64,000 nucleotides of DNA from Balanoglossus misakiensis (Eukaryota > Hemichordata). The DNA lies in the NCBI GenBank assembly GCA_040954595.2, contig CM082594.2, forward strand, positions 11,656,001 to 11,720,000. Direction: 5' to 3'. The notes under the pieces are model-generated. The model saw only the letters and a program-made list of their open reading frames with translations. It was not told the origin of the DNA and ran no database searches. Below, piece by piece: positions 23,781-34,117 of this stretch. Position 1 is the first letter of the stretch, and the number at the start of each line of letters is the position of its first letter. A program made the position numbers and the translations under genes.

Positions 23781-26700
23781 CTACAAATCTCTTTTAATCA
23801 TGTCGGCCCCCTTTTCAGCTATCATGATGACAGGGGCGTTGATGTTACCAGACGTTAGGTGTGGCATAACAGACGCGTCGACAACACGAACATTATCCAG
23901 ACCGCGCACCCTGCAATACCATTAAAAAGAATTCGTTAGACTAACATGATTCTTATAAATAAATGAAAGTGTCCGTGGGAAAGATATCTCGATGGTATTA
24001 ATATTTTAGATTAATGTTTGAGTATTTATATCTGTAGAATAGATTGTTATCACTATTCGCGATAATGTTCATGGTAACCAATGCCATTGTAACTGATGCA
24101 ATGGATGATATTATTCATTGGAAATATATTTGATGGGCGACTTATTCAAAAGAAACGACTCGCCAAGTCTGTGCCTTCGGCCAATGGCGTGGATGATATG
24201 CACAGTGTATTATTGCCAAGTACACATTGTAAGCTGTTCGATAAGCAAAGTTAACTTTTTATCAACTTTGTTATGACATATTGGATTTTTACCTGAGCGT
24301 TGGGTCCACCACCGCCGAAGGGTCATCCTTCGCGCCCATTTTACACGTGCCGCACACGTGCCAAATCGTCAGTGTCAGGTGGCGAATGACGTGCTCCCAG
24401 TATTTGTCACTATCGAACTCATGGGGGCAGTTGTCAAATTTGAAATATGATGGAATGAACCTGGTGAAAAATGGAGAGGTCGCATTCAATCTGACTGAAG
24501 GGCCCATATCTTTCTTTCTCTGTCTCTCTCTGTTTGTTTGTCTCTGTCTGTCTGTCTCGCGCTCTGTCTGTACCTCGTTCCTTCTTTCTCTGTCTGTCTG
24601 TCTGTCGACATCAATCAATCTCTCTCTCATTACATCAAAATGAAAAGTAATAACATACCCGTAATCACTGAAAGCTTTTGTGCTTGCTAGCTTCTGAATA
24701 ACACGGATTCCCTGAAATACAAAAAAGAATATTACCAGTTCAGTTCCAACCAAGTTCTGCCCGATAGATAACATCACATAAATGAATCATATGAATCATA
24801 TTACTCACTCGAATCATCGTCTTTACATCATCCGGGTCTTCCAGATAGCAAGGATCTAGTAAGGGTTGGTCCAACGGGTTTTGGCTTTTCAGCCTCACTG
24901 TGCCAAGGCTCTTGGGATGCAACAGTCCCGGTTGGAAAGACACCCCTTCTTTGGAAGCCAAGTCACAGGAAGTATACTCCAGCGCTTTGTCAAACCTGTG
25001 TATACACCCTTTTCATAAGTCTAGCGCTCTCACGCAGCCATCATGAATTTGAACTCAAAGTGAGGCCAATGGGGTAATCCCCTTGATGTCCAAGATAGTG
25101 TAATTATGAGTGTTGTTAGGTTTGTCAGTCCGTGCATTCAGTATGAGTATATACAAAGTAAACAAACTACAGAATACTTACTCATCGCGAAAGTTGCAAA
25201 CTTCCTTTTCATCGGGTCCGAAATAATAGCATGGCGAGTAGTAGATCTGAATGTCTGGCCATGGAATGTTCTCCTGTGAAATGAGACAAAGTTTTGTAGA
25301 TTCAACATACGTGGTGCATCTTGCACACTTGGACACTTTCACATAGAAAGAAAATACGCCATCACCGTCAATAAATGCCAAATTATATAAGTTAATGTCG
25401 TCTTGCAAAAAATGATAACCCCTTGATAATATTCGACATTGAAAAATCTTTATGTTACTAACTTCATTCACTTTGTTCACAGTGACCTTATGGGCGTTGG
25501 ACAAGAACAAGACGAGCTTCAATTGAGGTGAGTTTATTCAAATATTCATTCCAAACCAAAGCAAGAATTGGGTAATAATAAAAAAGGGTTTTTTACTTTA
25601 TAGGAAGCGTTTTATAACTGTATAATGCCAACCTTATTTTGTGGGTTCAGAATAACACTGCCCAAGGCTCATGTCTAAGGCATAAATGAGTAACGTTACC
25701 TCAGTCTTGAGAAATCCAGTAAGTTCGATAACGTTTGATGATAGCCAATCCTACAATGATAAAGGGTGAATTTACCCAAATAATAATTTAAGATGACAGG
25801 CGTACAAAGGTCATTGAAGATAATTTACAAGTTTGTATCCCCCTACAAAATCGTGGACAGACCCTTAGGCTGTTGTAGTCTAGTCGTATAATTTAAGCTG
25901 TAATAAATTATGTATTGAAATCAGTACTCACCTCCGAAATACCTCCACCAGTTACAGTTGCCTGACACTTCATAATCGTCAAGATGTGATCCTGAAAAGA
26001 TAAAAAGTATATAACTAACGCACCCTCATCTAAACACTTTCAATTATACGCCAAATTAAACTTATGAATGGATAGCCATGAATGAAAATGTTTTCTTGAT
26101 GCCATGATTCAGCTTGAACGGCCGGTCGTCAGGTGAACTCACCTGCATATTGTCACCTACAGGAAGGTCGCACACCACGGGTATTCCCAATTCTTCCAGG
26201 TGGGCTCGTGGTCCAACACCAGACAACATTAACAGCTTTAAAGAGAAAACAATCCCTTTTAGGGTGGCCAGACATTCTCAAATCAATATGACTATTATCC
26301 GAAATTGTAAATAAAATGTAAAATACTCTCCCAATTTGAATGGAGTCCACCCACCTGGGGAGATGCCACGGACCCAGCCGATAATATGAGTTCCTTGTTG
26401 ACGCGTACACATCCAGTTTGTCCATCTTTAAGGAATTCCACATAAGTCGCTTTTTTCTCTTGAAACACAATCTGTAACACGCATAATTGTCAGGATGTAA
26501 CTTTCGATTGAATAAGCAGGCCTTAAGAGGTGCATTTTAATTTTCGATTTAAACGCACGCCTCATGTTCCCAGTCAATAGTCTAAGAAAATGTAATCTTC
26601 TATTGGTTTTTACTTTTTCATCAATTTATTTGCTCGATATTTTTGTTCGTTCAACGAGCACTTTACTCCATATGAATCACTGTCGCTTGGAGAAATTGAT

Positions 26701-28376
26701 TTGTAAAAGCCCACACGATCTAAAGAAAATAATTTCAGGGATTTTACTTTTGTGGCTAATGTCTCTGTCCAGATGGTCAAATTTGTCCTCGTCTTCACTG
26801 GGTTCAGGAAACCCACAGCTGTGCTGCAGCGATTACCGTCTTTAATTGTGGCTTGGATGTAATTGAAACCAACCTGGACAAAAAAAACAATATTGTCAAA
26901 AAATTCACAATATTTTTGCATATTATTTTGGAAACATACTTTAGCAATCTGCAGCAGTATAGTAAGCCACTGCACGAGATACTTTGAGATACTCACCGGG
27001 TCTATACAATTGTTGGCGTCGTTTATCTTGAAGCCAAGTTCTCTTGCTGTGGATAAATAATGGTGAGAACATAGAAACAGCAAAACAAATATCTCAATTT
27101 GTAAATAATGGTTATCGCAAGTGATCTGGACGCGCGAGGAAAACTGTCAATAAAGGATGACTGATAGCCATGGTAACATCTCTCCGAAGTCAGGGGGGAT
27201 AAAGTCCTTACCTCCTTCAATGACAACTTTGCCGTATTCACATCTCGGAGAAACATCAGATACGGTCAATGGACCTCCTGAAGCATGGTAGTCAGTTTTC
27301 AAATATTCCTCACTAGGAAAAATATAGAGAGAATGCACACAAGTGGCCATAACAGGCAAATGTCTAGAAAACATAAAACAGATCGCGTCTATTAACTGTA
27401 AACAGATACACGAAGATACGTGGGCAGTGGATACGTTGGCAGTATTGTTGTTGTTGTGGTGGTGGTGTCGTCATCGTCTCTGTGTCGATCATGACATTTA
27501 CCTAGTGTTGTTTTCCGATTTGAGAAAGTATGGCAGTACTTCATCATAACTCCATCCTTCTGCTCCAAGTCTTGCCCAGGAATCATAGTCTTCCTTGCAT
27601 CCCCGAACATACTGCATTCCATTAATACTGCTAGAACCACCAAGGACCTTTAAGCACATAGTGATATAATCGTGATTTTAGAATTAAGGGATACGGCTGG
27701 TTTAACATGGTGGTGCAACAACTGTGTATTACACTGTACATCATGGCAAACAGTACATTGTGACTTTTTATCACATTTCCAGTGTTCTTTTACATAAAAT
27801 ATATTGGTTGACTTGATCTCCTTGCACAGTACTAAGAACAATACTGGTGGTGTGTCACGCATGTGCAGTTCAGACGACCCTCCACTTTGACACGTCTTCA
27901 TTCTTACCTTTCCTTTGCTCCACATGCAACAGTTGTCTTTCATTGCAAAACAGCCATTCTTTTGAGGTACAGTCTGCAAAGGGTTAGATAAAGCAACGTT
28001 TAGTCCCTGTAAACAGTGTACACAGGAATACGTGGATACTTCCAGGATTTAAATTCTTATAAGTACCAAAATTGGTTGTTCATGTACACACAAACACATA
28101 CACACACCACACGCCACACACACAGACGGACGGACAGACAGACAGACGGGATGATTGGCTAACACATAAACGCACCTGATACTGCCAGTCTACTTCCGTG
28201 CCTAAAAGTGTGTCGGCTTTGATCGGTATGTGGATGTCAGGCTTCGTATCCTCGGGACCAGCTTCCAATAACAGAACACTGATGTTCTCATTTTCTGACA
28301 AACGATTTGCGAGCACGCAGCCAGCGCTGCCAGCTCCGATGATCACCAGGTCAAACTCGTCCTTACCGTCCGCCAT
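23781..28376 (-). CDS. GMC oxidoreductase (choline/glucose dehydrogenase-like), 15 exons
   Basis: FAD-dependent enzyme of the glucose-methanol-choline family, which oxidises an alcohol. Exons (genome order reversed) are 28176-28376, 27908-27973, 27502-27647, 27212-27312, 26997-27046, 26748-26873, 26355-26471, 26143-26235, 25932-25991, 25700-25750, 25182-25273, 24809-24995, 24659-24711, 24293-24460 and 23781-23910. All 14 introns are GT-AG and the phases agree, giving 1641 bp and 546 aa, normal for the family. Landmarks: N-terminal dinucleotide-binding GAGSAG (14-19), [11 protein letters not shown] (GMC signature 1), [16 protein letters not shown] (signature 2), the proposed catalytic His482 in [10 protein letters not shown], and Asn526 in SGNINAP, the same 44-residue spacing as the His/Asn pair of choline oxidase. 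No signal peptide is visible. The substrate cannot be deduced. The exon 6 donor (AAAA-GTAAAA) is weak, but the frame and family alignment support it. Introns carry TCTG and CA/GACG microsatellites. Confidence 0.92.
24515..24612 (+). repeat. TCTG/TCTC microsatellite in a GMC intron
   Basis: Interrupted runs of TCTG, TCTC and TTTG lie within the intron between the 14th and 13th exons of the minus-strand GMC gene. Simple-sequence repeat, with no coding role; apparent open frames over it are translations of the repeat. Confidence 0.85.
28082..28149 (+). repeat. CA-rich and GACG/GACA microsatellite in GMC intron 1
   Basis: A CACACA-type tract followed by GACGGACG and GACAGACA runs, just downstream of the first coding exon of the GMC gene on the minus strand. 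Simple-sequence repeat only. Confidence 0.85.
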
Positions 28377-28765
28377 TAGTGTATCACTCTCACTCACGCC
28401 GGTGTCCTAGTCAGGTCAGGGTCATAGTGAAAGTGATCGTTCGAAATATCACAATAGTCGTTTGGTGATTTTTTGTCTTCATAAAGATTCTCCATACTTT
28501 TCGTGTATTTGCTAGCTTTGAGCGAGTTTCTGTTACTGAGCCAAGTTTCGAATTCGGGGCTGGACTTCTGGTTTCGGTACCGACCACGCCCACATGATCC
28601 TCCACACACTCTACATAGAGAAACTCGGAACAAAATTGTCTGAAATGTATTTATTATGAAATAATGAGGCCTATAGACTTGAATCAAGTCTAGGTGTGAT
28701 GGTGTGTGGACGAGGTGGTATACATTTCAAGCCTTCGCAGATATTACGCAGTCAAGGTCACACAT

Positions 28766-28818
28766 TTGTCTGGTCCCCTGCCCCATTCCCACCGCTGGCT
28801 GCGCTACGCTAAAGGAAA
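28766..28818 (+). mobile_element. Solo end of the foldback transposon family
   Basis: About 50 bp match the arm of the element at 22,567: TGTCTGGTCCCCTGCCCCA, then CCCACCGCTGGCTGCGCTA and CGCTAAAGG, with a few substitutions. Similarity stops after GGAAAT. I found no opposing arm or matching target-site duplication in the next kilobase, so this is a truncated or decayed copy. It lies between the GMC gene start and the sulfotransferase stop, possibly in the latter's 3' UTR (a minus-strand AATAAA is at 28,650-28,655). Confidence 0.7.
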
Positions 28819-29088
28819 TTTCCATTGAAATTGTGCACATTTTGAAGGGGTAAACAATTTTTTAATCTTAAAAAAGTAAAGGGCCGACCGCCCAAATACA
28901 TACATACATTTTAACACAAAATTATGTCAATTTTATCAACATAAACAATGTATTCCCAATGGAAAATGTCGAATATTTTTTAAACCACGCCTACCAATAC
29001 AGTCAAAGGGGGAGCTCTTCTCTAAAGCAAACAAGAGGGAACAATATAAGTTTGTGAATGGCATTGCTTATCTAACACCCCAAGGAAA

Positions 29089-30634
29089 CTACAAATCAAT
29101 TTCAATATCTGGTGATTTCAGATACTCGGGAAATTTATAACCAAAAAGTTTGAAATCCAACTCGTATAACCTGTACAAATCAGTTATCTGCTGGGCAGTC
29201 AACTGATTGAAGTAATGTTTAATTTTATCGGTGCGAGAACTGTTTGTCGATATGGGATCAGTTTTTGGAAATGTCACGTTGACTCCCATTCGTTTCAAAA
29301 TATAATCGGAATCTTGTTGCTGTGTTTCGAGATGTCCGATGTAATCGTATTTGACTTCGCACGGACAACAGACTCGGTACATCGGCTTAAAATGCGGGTC
29401 CAACTTGTCGATTCTCTCGTCGTTGGTGCCCACTCCAACGATGAAGTCGACGAAGTTTGAAAACGTTAGACTTGTCGGCCTCGTTCCCGTTTCATCCTCG
29501 ATCATTTTCAAGTGTCTTGCGATGAAGTCAGCATCGGGGTCGTGTGCTACCTTGTCAGTGAAACAAGAGACGAGGCGCGAAAATGGATGGCGTACAAACA
29601 TGAACCGTGTCGTGTAGCTTGCCACAATTGCATCCCTTTCCTCTTTCAGTTTGTACTGGTTCAAATGTTTGTAGTACTTGTCGAGACGTTTCCTGAAGTC
29701 GGGGGTGATGTCAGCGACCAGTCCCATGAATGTTCTACCCCAGTTCGAACTTCCAACTTTGAAGATTTCACAGTAGAGTGTCTTGTGGGCTTCATCGACT
29801 AAGGTTCTTCCGTACGCGTGGAAGAAACATCGCTGGTCAGTGTTGTAATTCTTACAACCTTCTGATATCAGTTCGAGTCTCTGTTTGAAGATTTGTTCGA
29901 CCGGGGTGCTCTGGGAGGAAAATGACAGTGAAGAGAATAAGATGTCATTCTATTCGACGTTTGGCATTGCAGCCATGGTAACCAAACTCGTGATAGATTG
30001 ATGTATTGTTTCTCTGAGAATAGGAATTCGAATCATAGTTGTCGTAGTAAATGATTTGATCAAATGATGGTCTATTTTTTTGTCTATACCAATTGCCTCT
30101 TACATTACTCTCCGCCTGCTTGGTCTCCTGACGTGGGTTTTCTTGGTCGTCTGGTGCTTGCATCTGCTGGACTGCAATATTCTTCGCATTGATGTTGGAC
30201 TGTGTCGCCTGCACATCCGGGAACTTTTCTTGTGCCTGCTGTCCGTTCTTTGGTACCCCTGGTGGCGGGGCTTCAAGTAGTTCGCCAGATTTTTCGATAT
30301 CCACTACATCTTCCGAGTGGGCATCCCTTGGCGCTGGCATCTCTATGAAGGAATATTCTGGCGAAAGCAGATTTGCCACAATGATTAAATTGTTAACTCA
30401 AACGAAATTTCCACGTTTACGTAGAGCAGAAAATAGAACATACGAAATGTTTCTCAAAACGTCCTTCTTACCTGTGACATTTTCATTGATGGGTACAAAT
30501 GCTATATAAAGTGTGAGGAAACTGAAAGCCAGCAGCGAAATCAACAATTGTCGACGTTTACGGCGTAACATTTTTCTCAAAGGCGTGGTTCTGTTACCGA
30601 CTTCACAGACACTTTTGCTGTTGTTGATTACCAT
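29089..30634 (-). CDS. HNK-1-family carbohydrate sulfotransferase (CHST8-14-like)
   Basis: Type II Golgi enzyme that transfers sulfate from PAPS to a glycan. Coding exons are 30472-30634, 30104-30357 and 29089-29910, phases 1 and 0 agree, giving 412 aa. The short cytosolic N-terminus ends in a basic RRKRRQ run before one membrane segment (about 30-47). A polar, Gln/Asn-rich stem (about 55-180) comes next, then the catalytic domain with the 5'-phosphosulfate loop CEIFKVGSSNWGRTFM (186-201) and the 3'-phosphate-binding segment FMFVRHPFSRLVSCF (242-256). Both match the Sulfotransfer_2 pattern of chondroitin 4-O- and HNK-1 sulfotransferases, so chondroitin/dermatan or GalNAc is a likely acceptor, but the exact substrate is open. 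The splice acceptor ends immediately before the ATG. The strong donor AAT-GTAAGA at 30,103 is used because the frame downstream of it has no phase-compatible exit. Confidence 0.9.
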
Positions 30635-31325
30635 CTGAAAGATACAATACATGAAGACGATTTTGACCTTAGTAAAGTCCGTGTGACGCTGCCGCCGCCG
30701 TGTTGGATGAAATTCGCCTGTGCTGGTTGGGCACTGACACTGTTGTTGTCCCAGGGAAAGCGCAACCATTCAGAGTGTGAATGTCTATCTTGCCACCAAC
30801 AACGAAGATTTCTTTAGATAATGCCCTATGATAATTAACACAATTTAGAGTATTTACAATACAAATATAAATTGAAACTATTTCTTCGGCCCCAGTGAAA
30901 AGAATACGAAGACTATAGTTGCACCTGTTTCGTTAAACAAACGAATATTGGTTTTTTGTTCTGATGCGACAACAGAAATGTGCATGTTAAGAGTGTGGTG
31001 TTTGCCAACTTGAAGTAGTCAAGTAAATAGTGTTCTTTACAATTCCGTAGTAAGTGGAAAAAACATCAGCGGCTTCTTGGTGGCATCACCGTCGCTCCTG
31101 TGCATGTGGAGGGCGAGGGGCCGCAGAATGGTGGAATGTTATATGCAAATTGGTTGAACACACCGTCACACCTGGTTGGAGTGTCTGTTGGCAACATCCA
31201 TATCTGACATTGTGTCTTTTGCTGAAACATTGGCAAACTGGTACACAAAATTCGCCAAACTACCAAATACCACGAAGAGGAGGTTTAGCTAACATGCGAC
31301 AGTTTAGTTGAAGGTTACCACTTAC

Positions 31326-31600
31326 CTGTCCGTTGATTCAGAATAGCTGTGGTCTTCCGAACGCTGTTTTTTTCTCACCCGGTGACACTTTCCCGACGCG
31401 CCACGTATTTGTCCACTATACCCCGACAACACTCCACACGGCTTTGAAGTCTCAGAATATTTTCCCCTTTTCTGACGGGGTCACAGTTTAGTTTTACTTA
31501 ACTTGTATGATGAGGACAGTCGCTAGTCGAAAGAGACAATCCCAAACGCCGTCTCCACACTTTCGACGGTGACTTGCAATCTTTTCTGTGTACTTCAGTG
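31326..31600 (-). other. Probable 5'-UTR exon of the sulfotransferase gene
   Basis: On the minus strand a consensus donor ACAG-GTAAGTGG sits at 31,325, and the sulfotransferase coding exon opens directly on an acceptor, so an untranslated exon is required upstream. This is the best candidate; its 5' limit is set only by the TATA-like element upstream. Confidence 0.45.
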
Positions 31601-31626
31601 TCACCTATCTTCACCTTAACGCACGA

Positions 31627-31633
31627 TTTTATA
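31627..31633 (-). promoter_or_regulatory. TATA-like box for the sulfotransferase gene
   Basis: Minus-strand TATAAAA in the context GAAATATAAAATCG would place a start site near 31,600, consistent with the putative 5'-UTR exon that ends at the donor at 31,325. The region is AT-rich, so a chance match is possible. Confidence 0.35.
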
Positions 31634-31639
31634 TTTCAT

Positions 31640-32965
31640 GCTAGGGGGTCAAACTATATTATAATAATTGCATTATGGGTAGAAAAGTAGACATCTCCAG
31701 TTACAGACTGTCGGTATGTATTACTCGGTGTATTTCTTAATTTTCTTTCTTTGTGGTCAACTAATTCCATTTTGTTACTTTTTAGTCCTTTTTACCGTAT
31801 GCATGCAATTCATGAGACCCGGGTTAATGGTTAAACAGAAATCCGTCATCTTGAAAGTTTTTAGACTGGGTGGGAATATTATCACTCATACAGGTCGTGA
31901 GTTAGGGTTGCACTATTTGCTGACGCCGAGTCAATATTTGCCCATGCGTGGTCTACTTAGACCTGCACAACAAAGCTATTATATAACACTCACCTGAAGT
32001 CCTTTCACAAAATCAGTCACAACAGCCTACAGTAAGTTCAACAGTACCAGAGTACAATTTTAATAATTAACCAAATATAGGGGGGAAATTACAATAACGA
32101 ACTGTTCAACAACTTAGAAAAGGCGCCAAGTTTATGCCATCATAGATTCTCTCTTTAAAAAATTTCTGAAAATCTTTCCCAGAGACGCATACTACTTTAA
32201 ATGACCAAAGTTCACGTCAACAGCACTAGTCAATGACGGTTTTACGCTGTCATAATAATTTAAATATAATACTTCACACTAATTACTAATATATCTATAT
32301 TTTAAATTGAGACGGGTGACTTCAGCCGCATATTTGATGTACAAAGTCAAAGTATAACGCGATGAATAATAATTGTCGCCACCACCACCACTCCCCCCCC
32401 CCCTTTGATAAATATATAATTGTCTCAAGCGCCCTCTTCTGGCAATGTCGACTTCACAGTACACATTCATACACACTGTTCCATTGTGATTGGCGTCAAA
32501 CTGAGAAGATAAAATTCTCTAGATTAACAAATTTTTACATTACATGTATTATTTCCTATACCGGAAACAGTAAAATGACATTTTACAGTGTTGCGAACTT
32601 GAAAACTTGCACACGTTTGCTATACTAACACGCACAGCGAAGTTCAAAAACAACATTTATGATCGAGAATACATTTAAATTCACAGATGATTAATAGTGT
32701 CTATATAATAATACATTTTGTAAAATATTGTTGCTATATGCTAGAATAATATTAATACATTAACAAGAAGTTCAAAGTTCAAAAATCGATATGAACTGAC
32801 TTAAGTTAGCTATCGTCTCATTACGCTTGTACCAAGCCACCGTCAAATTTGGTATATGTGATACCGTATATGATAATCGTTGGGCTTAAAATTTGTATCA
32901 CCATCTTAGTGAGTGGTCACGTGATCAGACAACGAGAAACAAAGTCAAGTCCGCCTTGGTCACGT
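31640..32965. other. AT-rich intergenic; 3' side of the second GPCR gene
   Basis: No coding content recognised. It contains an 11-base C run (32,393-32,403) followed by TTTGATAAATATATA, and much AT-rich sequence. Part is probably 3' UTR of the minus-strand receptor gene ending at 32,966. Confidence 0.4.
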
Positions 32966-34099
32966 TTACTTAGTGGTGTTTTGTTGAGTTGTTTGACTGG
33001 ATGATACCTTGGTACTATCTGTCTTGCCGCTGATCTCTCCACTGTTGGACTTGATATGTTTGGCGGTGGGTCTGGTTTGAGGTTTGCTGCTGACGCTTTT
33101 CTGTTCGCAGCAACTCTCAAAACAGGGAAACATCTTGTAGAATTCTTTTCGGAAGTTGGCATTGAAATAGGCGTACAGGAAGGGATTGATACAACTGTTG
33201 GCCATATACAGGAAATTTACAATGTGCCACTGAAACTCTAGGGTTGCGTACATAAAAGGAGGCCTTCCAATCAATGGCTGGGTAAAATTATATAGCTCGT
33301 AGCTGTAAAACGGGAGCCAGCAAAACGTAAACAAAATGACGACCAACGACAACATTTTGACTGCTCGTCTTTTGTTGCGGTTTGAAGAACTTGAAGGGCC
33401 CTTCTTAAACCACAAAGAGGAAATCATGACTGCATAAAGTGCGAGTATTATTAGCAGGGGACAGAGATACATAAAACCAAAATCAAACATTCTTGACAGC
33501 TTGAAATAATAACTATATCGACGATTGATGAAGCAGTAACGATTCTCTTCATTACGAAAGTTAACTATCGTTTCAACGCGGTAGAAAATTGGTCGATAGC
33601 TAGAATAGGCAAAGGAAACCACCCAGATGACAACGATAATACCAACTGCCTGCCGGTGGCTTATTCTGGGTTTCAGGGGCTGCACAATCGCCCTGTAACG
33701 ATCAATGGCTATGCCTACAAGGGAAAACACAGTGGCACAGCGGGCGACCCATTGCATCAGAGCGAAAAATCTACAGAAAAACTCCGAAGAGTTCAATATT
33801 CTAAATACTGCTGGCAAATACTCGCTTATAAAAAAATAAGGAACTTGGAAAAGTCCCACTAAAATATCAGATGTCGATAAAGAAATTATGAAAAGATTGG
33901 TTGGCGATTGTCGCAGCTGAGGTTGACGAAAGACAGCAACAATCACCCAGAGATTGCCGACCAGGACAAGCACAAATACCACGCTGAACACCAACATTTC
34001 ATACTCGTCAGGAATCATAATAAGAGGCGGTATACCAAGCAGTCTCGGAAGGCCGACGTCGTCTGGCGCCGTATCGTTATTGCTTGTCGTGTTGTCCAT
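32966..34099 (-). CDS. Rhodopsin-class neuropeptide GPCR, paralogue of the receptor at 19.56 kb
   Basis: A 377-aa seven-transmembrane receptor in one coding exon. Landmarks: GN at 48-49 (TM1), SLSTSD ending at D78 (TM2), C109 and C189 (disulfide), DRY at 133-135, CWLP at 260-263, NPFLY at 305-309. It shares with the other receptor the blocks CATVFSL.GI.IDR, RAIVQPL-(K/R)-P, YSSY-(K/R)-PI, SNRNKR-A-KML and NPFLYAYFN-NFR-EF, so the two are close paralogues. It differs in a Ser/Thr-rich C-terminal tail (about 332-377) that could carry arrestin phosphorylation sites. I start at the ATG at 34,099 because an acceptor ending CACAG lies 18 bases upstream, as in the paralogue. A CAG-GTAACT donor at 34,455 marks a candidate 5'-UTR exon. 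The ligand is unknown; NPFF/QRFP-type receptors are the nearest by motif. Confidence 0.9.
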   Translation of the reverse strand: MDNTTSNNDTAPDDVGLPRLLGIPPLIMIPDEYEMLVFSVVFVLVLVGNLWVIVAVFRQPQLRQSPTNLFIISLSTSDILVGLFQVPYFFISEYLPAVFRILNSSEFFCRFFALMQWVARCATVFSLVGIAIDRYRAIVQPLKPRISHRQAVGIIVVIWVVSFAYSSYRPIFYRVETIVNFRNEENRYCFINRRYSYYFKLSRMFDFGFMYLCPLLIILALYAVMISSLWFKKGPSSSSNRNKRRAVKMLSLVVILFTFCWLPFYSYELYNFTQPLIGRPPFMYATLEFQWHIVNFLYMANSCINPFLYAYFNANFRKEFYKMFPCFESCCEQKSVSSKPQTRPTAKHIKSNSGEISGKTDSTKVSSSQTTQQNTTK

Positions 34100-34117
34100 C
34101 TTTGAAGTTTTCACGCC

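Noticed and set aside
24281-24643. Plus-strand frame rich in Leu/Ser/Cys
   Set aside because: Antisense of a GMC exon plus translation of the TCTG/TCTC microsatellite.
25440-25522. Possible extra GMC exon between those ending at 25,700 and 25,273
   Set aside because: The flanking exons join in phase 0 and match the family's usual spacing before WPDIQ without it; the segment has no family similarity.
28377-28687. Possible upstream coding extension of the GMC gene
   Set aside because: Extension needs a non-ATG start; the ATG at 28,376 gives the normal distance to the GAGSAG motif.
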